This document shows positions 5,420 through 8,214 of a DNA stretch of 8,214 nt, piece after piece. Position 1 is the stretch's first letter; each line of letters begins with the position of its first letter. The notes beneath the pieces were generated by a model. The model ran no database searches. It was not told where the DNA came from and saw nothing but the letters and a program-made list of their open reading frames with translations. The translations under genes were made by a program, and so were the position numbers. This DNA is from Gemmatimonadota bacterium (GTDB taxonomy: Bacteria; Gemmatimonadota; Gemmatimonadetes; Gemmatimonadales; GWC2-71-9), in contig QHTY01000047.1 of assembly GCA_003220985.1 (NCBI GenBank), forward strand, positions 551 to 8,764, given 5' to 3'.

Positions 5420-6798
5420 AACCTCACCCCCTGACGGGGGGAGAGGACCTTCGCGAACTTCTCCATCTCCCGCAGCGCCCGCTCCGCCAACGCTTCCTTC
5501 TTCTTGAACTTGTCTCTCGGCGGGTTGGCGAGGGGTTCCAACAACCCGAAGTTCGCGTTCATCGGCTGGAACCGTGCCGGATCGGTCTCCCGCAGGTAGC
5601 GATACAGCGCGCCCAGCATCGTCGTGGGCGGCGGGGTGAGCGGCTCCTCACCGGCAAGGAGGCGGGCCAGGTTGATGCCGGCCAGCATGCCGGTCGCGGC
5701 GGATTCGGTGTAGCCCTCAACCCCCGTGAGCTGCCCCGCAAAGAGCAGCTGCGGGTCGTCCTTCGCCGAGAGATGCGCGGTCAACGCGGCGGGCGCGTTC
5801 AAGTAGCTGTTGCGGTGAATGCTCCCAAACCGTAGGAACTCCGCTGCCCCGAGTCCCGGAATGGTCCGGAAGATCTTTTGCTGGGCTCCGGTCTTCAGCC
5901 GCGTTTGGAAGCCCACGAGATTCCACATCTGCCCGGCGCGGTCCTCTTGCCTCAGCTGAACCACGGCATATGAGTCACCCGGTAGACCGATGGGTTTCAT
6001 CGGACCAAACCGGAGAGTCTCGGGTCCTCGCTGCGCCATCTCTTCGACGGGCAGGCAGCCTTCGAAGTACGGAACCTTGTCGAACTCATGTCCCGGCACG
6101 TACTGCTCGCCCGCGATGAGCGCGGCGACGAACGCTTCGTACTCCGCCTGCGTGAGCGGCGCATTCCAGTAGTCGTCGCCGCCACCCTTGCCGTACCGCG
6201 ACGCCTTGAAGAGTCGCGTGTAATCGAGCGAGTCGGCGGAGACGATGGGTGCAATCGCGTCGTAGAACGCGAGCGATTGGACGCCGAGCCGAGCGGCGAT
6301 CGCGCTCGCGAGTGCGTCGGACGTCAAAGGTCCCGTCGCGACGATGCCCGGTGAGGGAAGCTCCGTGACCTCCCCTCGCACCAGCTTGATGTTGGGGTGA
6401 CCGAGCACACGCTCCTGCACGCGCGCTGAAAACACGACGCGATCCACGGCGAGCGCGCTGCCGCCGGGAATCCGGGCCTCGTCGGCCGCTTGCAGCACGA
6501 TGCTGCCCCCCCCCCCGCCGAGCAGGCGCATCTCGGCCTTGAGCAGGCCGTGCGCGTGCGTGGGTTCGACCGATTTGAAGGTGTTGCTGCAGACCAGCTC
6601 GGCGAGACCGTCGGTTTGATGCGCCGGCGTCATCCGCACGGGGCGCATCTCGTGGAGGGTCACCCTCAGCCCTCGCTCGGCAAGCGCCCAGGCGGCCTCG
6701 CAGCCGGCGAGACCGCCGCCGATGACGTCTACGTCGTCACCTCTTCGGCCTCGGGGGCGGCTTCTTCGACCAGCATCTGATGCGCGCACTTGAGACAC
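5416..6798 (-). CDS. trmFO: Folate-dependent tRNA (uracil-54-C5)-methyltransferase TrmFO; start uncertain
   Basis: TrmFO uses methylene-tetrahydrofolate and FADH2 to make m5U54 in the T-loop of tRNA. The FAD-binding start VDVIGGGLAGCEAAW (residues 23-37 of the longest frame) is followed by HEMRP, ELVCSNTFKS with active-site Cys70, FEGCLPVEEMA with Cys248, GPMKPIGL, and the C-terminal block TGVEGYTESAATG. Two conserved cysteines of this kind serve catalysis in the B. subtilis enzyme. The longest frame begins at GTG 6798 (another GTG is at 6789). That adds about 22 Arg-rich residues read in a second frame inside topA, with no Shine-Dalgarno. Without it the protein would be 438 residues, the normal size, beginning at a GTA codon (6732-6730) that follows AGAGGTGA. 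The real start is thus unclear. A run of 11 G encodes an unusual Gly-rich insert (94-98). The last ten residues are encoded by a repeat copy. Confidence 0.92.
   Translation of the reverse strand: MSQVRASDAGRRSRPRGRRGDDVDVIGGGLAGCEAAWALAERGLRVTLHEMRPVRMTPAHQTDGLAELVCSNTFKSVEPTHAHGLLKAEMRLLGGGGGSIVLQAADEARIPGGSALAVDRVVFSARVQERVLGHPNIKLVRGEVTELPSPGIVATGPLTSDALASAIAARLGVQSLAFYDAIAPIVSADSLDYTRLFKASRYGKGGGDDYWNAPLTQAEYEAFVAALIAGEQYVPGHEFDKVPYFEGCLPVEEMAQRGPETLRFGPMKPIGLPGDSYAVVQLRQEDRAGQMWNLVGFQTRLKTGAQQKIFRTIPGLGAAEFLRFGSIHRNSYLNAPAALTAHLSAKDDPQLLFAGQLTGVEGYTESAATGMLAGINLARLLAGEEPLTPPPTTMLGALYRYLRETDPARFQPMNANFGLLEPLANPPRDKFKKKEALAERALREMEKFAKVLSPRQGVRL
5421..5446. repeat. GC-rich palindromic repeat copy 2, across the trmFO end and xerC start
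   Basis: Bases 5421-5433 (acctcaccccctg) match 1811-1823 exactly, and GGGAGAGG follows at 5439-5446 as in the right arm of copy 1. The left arm present in copy 1 is missing, and CCCCC (5427-5431) can instead pair with GGGGG (5436-5440) over a 4-base loop. It encodes the C-terminus of TrmFO and gives xerC its Shine-Dalgarno. Confidence 0.55.
6506..6516. repeat. 11-base C/G homopolymer inside trmFO
   Basis: Eleven C in a row on the plus strand (G on the coding strand) lie within trmFO and encode glycines 95-98. The frame stays open through it at this length. Gain or loss of one base would truncate TrmFO. Homopolymers of this length are also prone to sequencing and assembly length error. Confidence 0.9.
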
Positions 6799-7172
6799 TT
6801 GCGTGTCGTTTCTCCCGTCGTCTTGGACTTGATCTCCTCCATCCCGACGAACCCGCAGCTCGGGCAGGGGACGGCGACCGGCTTATTCCAAGTCGAATAA
6901 TCGCAATCCGGGTAGCGCAGGCAACCGTAGAACGTCCGGCCACGCTTCGTGCGGCGCTCGGCGAGGTCGCCCACGCCGCACTTCGGACACTTGATGCCGA
7001 GCGGGACCGGCTGCGTGTACTTGCACTTAGGATAGCGCGTGCACGCCAGGAACTCGCCGAAGCGTCCGGTCTTGATCACCATGGGTGCGCCGCACTCTTT
7101 ACAGATCTCGTCGGAGGGCACGGCCCAAAGCGGCAGCTCTTCACTTCGAGTGGCGAGCCACACTTGGGACAT
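6729..7172 (-). CDS. topA: C-terminal zinc-ribbon part of topoisomerase I, in a displaced frame
   Basis: This frame holds the tail of TopA, which binds single-stranded DNA through zinc ribbons. The part that looks like TopA begins at about 7115 (SDEICKECGAPMVIK). The stretch before it (7172-7116, starting MSQVWLATRS) is out-of-frame sequence of the first ribbon, so the ATG at 7172 is probably not a real start. Three Cys4 ribbons follow in order: C24/C27/C44/C50 with TGRFGEFLAC, C62/C65/C84/C90 with RGRTFYGC, and C103/C106/C126/C129. An acidic end (EEAAPEAEEVTT) precedes the TAG at 6731-6729. The frame is -1 relative to the upstream topA segment. No stop or decay is seen over about 128 codons, so the break is either recent or a sequence error. 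If real, this segment would be translated only after frameshifting or reinitiation. Confidence 0.85.
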   Translation of the reverse strand: MSQVWLATRSEELPLWAVPSDEICKECGAPMVIKTGRFGEFLACTRYPKCKYTQPVPLGIKCPKCGVGDLAERRTKRGRTFYGCLRYPDCDYSTWNKPVAVPCPSCGFVGMEEIKSKTTGETTRKCLKCAHQMLVEEAAPEAEEVTT

Positions 7173-8214
7173 CTCTCCGTGTTCAGCCCCGACAGGTCGT
7201 GAACCTCGTGGATGATCTTGTTGATGTCGATCGCTTCGAGCGCACGGTTGAACGGGAGCCAGAAATCCCCCAGCACGGCCTGCCAGTCGAGATCCCCTTC
7301 TTCAACCTTGTCCAGCTCGTTTTCCATGTTCGCGGTGAACCCGACCTCGAAGACCTCCGGGAACGACCGCTTCAGCACCTTCCAGACGGTCTCCCCCTGA
7401 GGCGTGGGCTGAAAGCGGCGGTCCTTGGCAGTCGCATACCACCGCGTTCGAAGCGTGGAAATGATGGCGGCGTAGGTGGAAGGCCGTCCGATCCCCAGGC
7501 GCTCCAGCTCCTTCACCAAACTCGCTTCGCTGTAGCGCGGCGGCGGCTCGGTAAAGTGCTGGCTGGGCACCACTTGTTTCAGCGTCGCCCGGTCGCCCTC
7601 GGCGAGCTTCGGGATGGGCGCAAGGCTGTCGAGCGTCTTGGCGTCTTCGGCCTCGTGGGCCTCGCTGTAGAGCGCGTGGTAGCCGTCGAACAGGACGCGG
7701 GAGCCGGTCGCGCGGAACAGGAAGCGCCCGTTGGCCAGGTCGAAGTCGACTTTCGTCGCTTCGTAGACCGCCGGCGTCATCTGCGAGGCGAGGAAGCGCC
7801 GCCAAATCAGCTGGTAGAGCTTAAAGAGGTCGCGTTCGAGGTATTTCTTGAGATCGTCGGGCGTGAGACCTACTTCGGTTGGGCGAATCGCCTCATGCGC
7901 GTCCTGCACCTTCGAGCCCCGGCCGCCTTTATGCACGTTCGGCTCGTCGGGTAGATAGCGCTTGTCGAACTGGGCGTTGATGTACTCGCGGGCCTGCTTG
8001 ATCGCCGCGTCGGACACACGAACGGAATCGGTACGCATATAGGTGATCAGACCTACCGATCCCTGATCCCCAACTTCTACTCCCTCATACAGTTTCTGCG
8101 CGGCCCGCATCGTACGGCCGGCCGAGAAGCCCAGCTGCTTGGCCGCTTCCTGCTGCATCGTGCTCGTCGTAAAGGGCGCCGGGGGCTTGCGGCGGCGCTC
8201 GCCGGTCGAAACCG
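7076..8214 (-). CDS. topA: DNA topoisomerase I, partial, ending early by frame break
   Basis: Type IA topoisomerase relaxes negatively supercoiled DNA through a 5'-phosphotyrosine link. The coding sequence enters from beyond the right edge; the frame is open to 8214 and already reads KPPAPFTTST just inside the edge (about 8188-8159), so the ATG at 8158 is an internal Met. The catalytic Tyr is at 8041-8039 in GLITYMRTDS. Further motifs are QDAHEAIRPT, YQLIWRRFLASQM, GIGRPSTYAAIISTL and NKIIHEVHDLSGLNTE. The first zinc ribbon then opens (CPKCGSPLEVKSCRFGP), but its second Cys pair is missing. The frame runs to a TGA at 7078-7076 through 14 residues unlike TopA. The rest of the protein continues in another frame (see 6729-7172). 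Toprim domain and true start are outside the window. It is the first visible gene of the topA-trmFO-xerC-hslVU unit. Confidence 0.93.
   Translation of the reverse strand, partial: VSTGERRRKPPAPFTTSTMQQEAAKQLGFSAGRTMRAAQKLYEGVEVGDQGSVGLITYMRTDSVRVSDAAIKQAREYINAQFDKRYLPDEPNVHKGGRGSKVQDAHEAIRPTEVGLTPDDLKKYLERDLFKLYQLIWRRFLASQMTPAVYEATKVDFDLANGRFLFRATGSRVLFDGYHALYSEAHEAEDAKTLDSLAPIPKLAEGDRATLKQVVPSQHFTEPPPRYSEASLVKELERLGIGRPSTYAAIISTLRTRWYATAKDRRFQPTPQGETVWKVLKRSFPEVFEVGFTANMENELDKVEEGDLDWQAVLGDFWLPFNRALEAIDINKIIHEVHDLSGLNTERCPKCGSPLEVKSCRFGPCPPTRSVKSAAHPW

Noticed and set aside
7123..7129. TTTGGGC on the minus strand as a programmed -1 slippery site in topA
   Set aside because: The heptamer has the right letters but the zero frame reads TTT-GGG, not T-TTG-GGC. 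Slippage would also not restore the missing half of the zinc ribbon.

Overview
All genes in this GC-rich window read on the minus strand, so transcription runs from position 8214 towards position 1. From 5' to 3' they are: topA (enters from beyond the right edge; reading frame broken near 7115-7135), trmFO, xerC, hslV, hslU, a likely terminator, a small hypothetical lipoprotein gene, argF, and gcvT (runs off the left edge). No RNA gene, CRISPR array, transposase or phage gene was seen. Every open frame on the plus strand looks like a shadow of one of these genes.

The first block (8214-2440) has the topA-trmFO-xerC-hslV-hslU order known from Bacillus subtilis (topA-trmFO-codV-clpQ-clpY, followed there by codY). 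The genes are packed very tightly. trmFO overlaps or abuts topA, xerC overlaps trmFO by 4 bases (ATGA), hslV starts about 22 bases after xerC, and hslU starts directly after the hslV stop. The products relax negative supercoils (TopA), methylate U54 of tRNA (TrmFO), resolve chromosome dimers (XerC) and form the HslUV ATP-dependent protease. A hairpin followed by a short T-run at 2384-2417 probably ends this unit. No codY follows.

The second block (2334-1) starts with a 136-residue lipoprotein of unknown function. argF (ornithine carbamoyltransferase, arginine synthesis) follows and overlaps gcvT (T-protein of the glycine cleavage system) by 4 bases.

The organism is a GC-rich bacterium. The small Ala/Pro-rich lipoprotein, the form of HslV and the TopA zinc-ribbon tail look most like Gemmatimonadota or a nearby phylum. 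That is a judgement from recalled protein style, not a search result.

Most of the window is ordinary housekeeping sequence. The points worth a second look are: a frame break in topA that removes half of one zinc ribbon; a trmFO with no conventional start codon where one is expected, which also carries an 11-base G-run; two copies of a GC-rich palindromic repeat that sit exactly on the starts of argF and xerC; a heptamer repeat at the start of hslV; and a HslU enlarged by Pro-rich sequence at two places.
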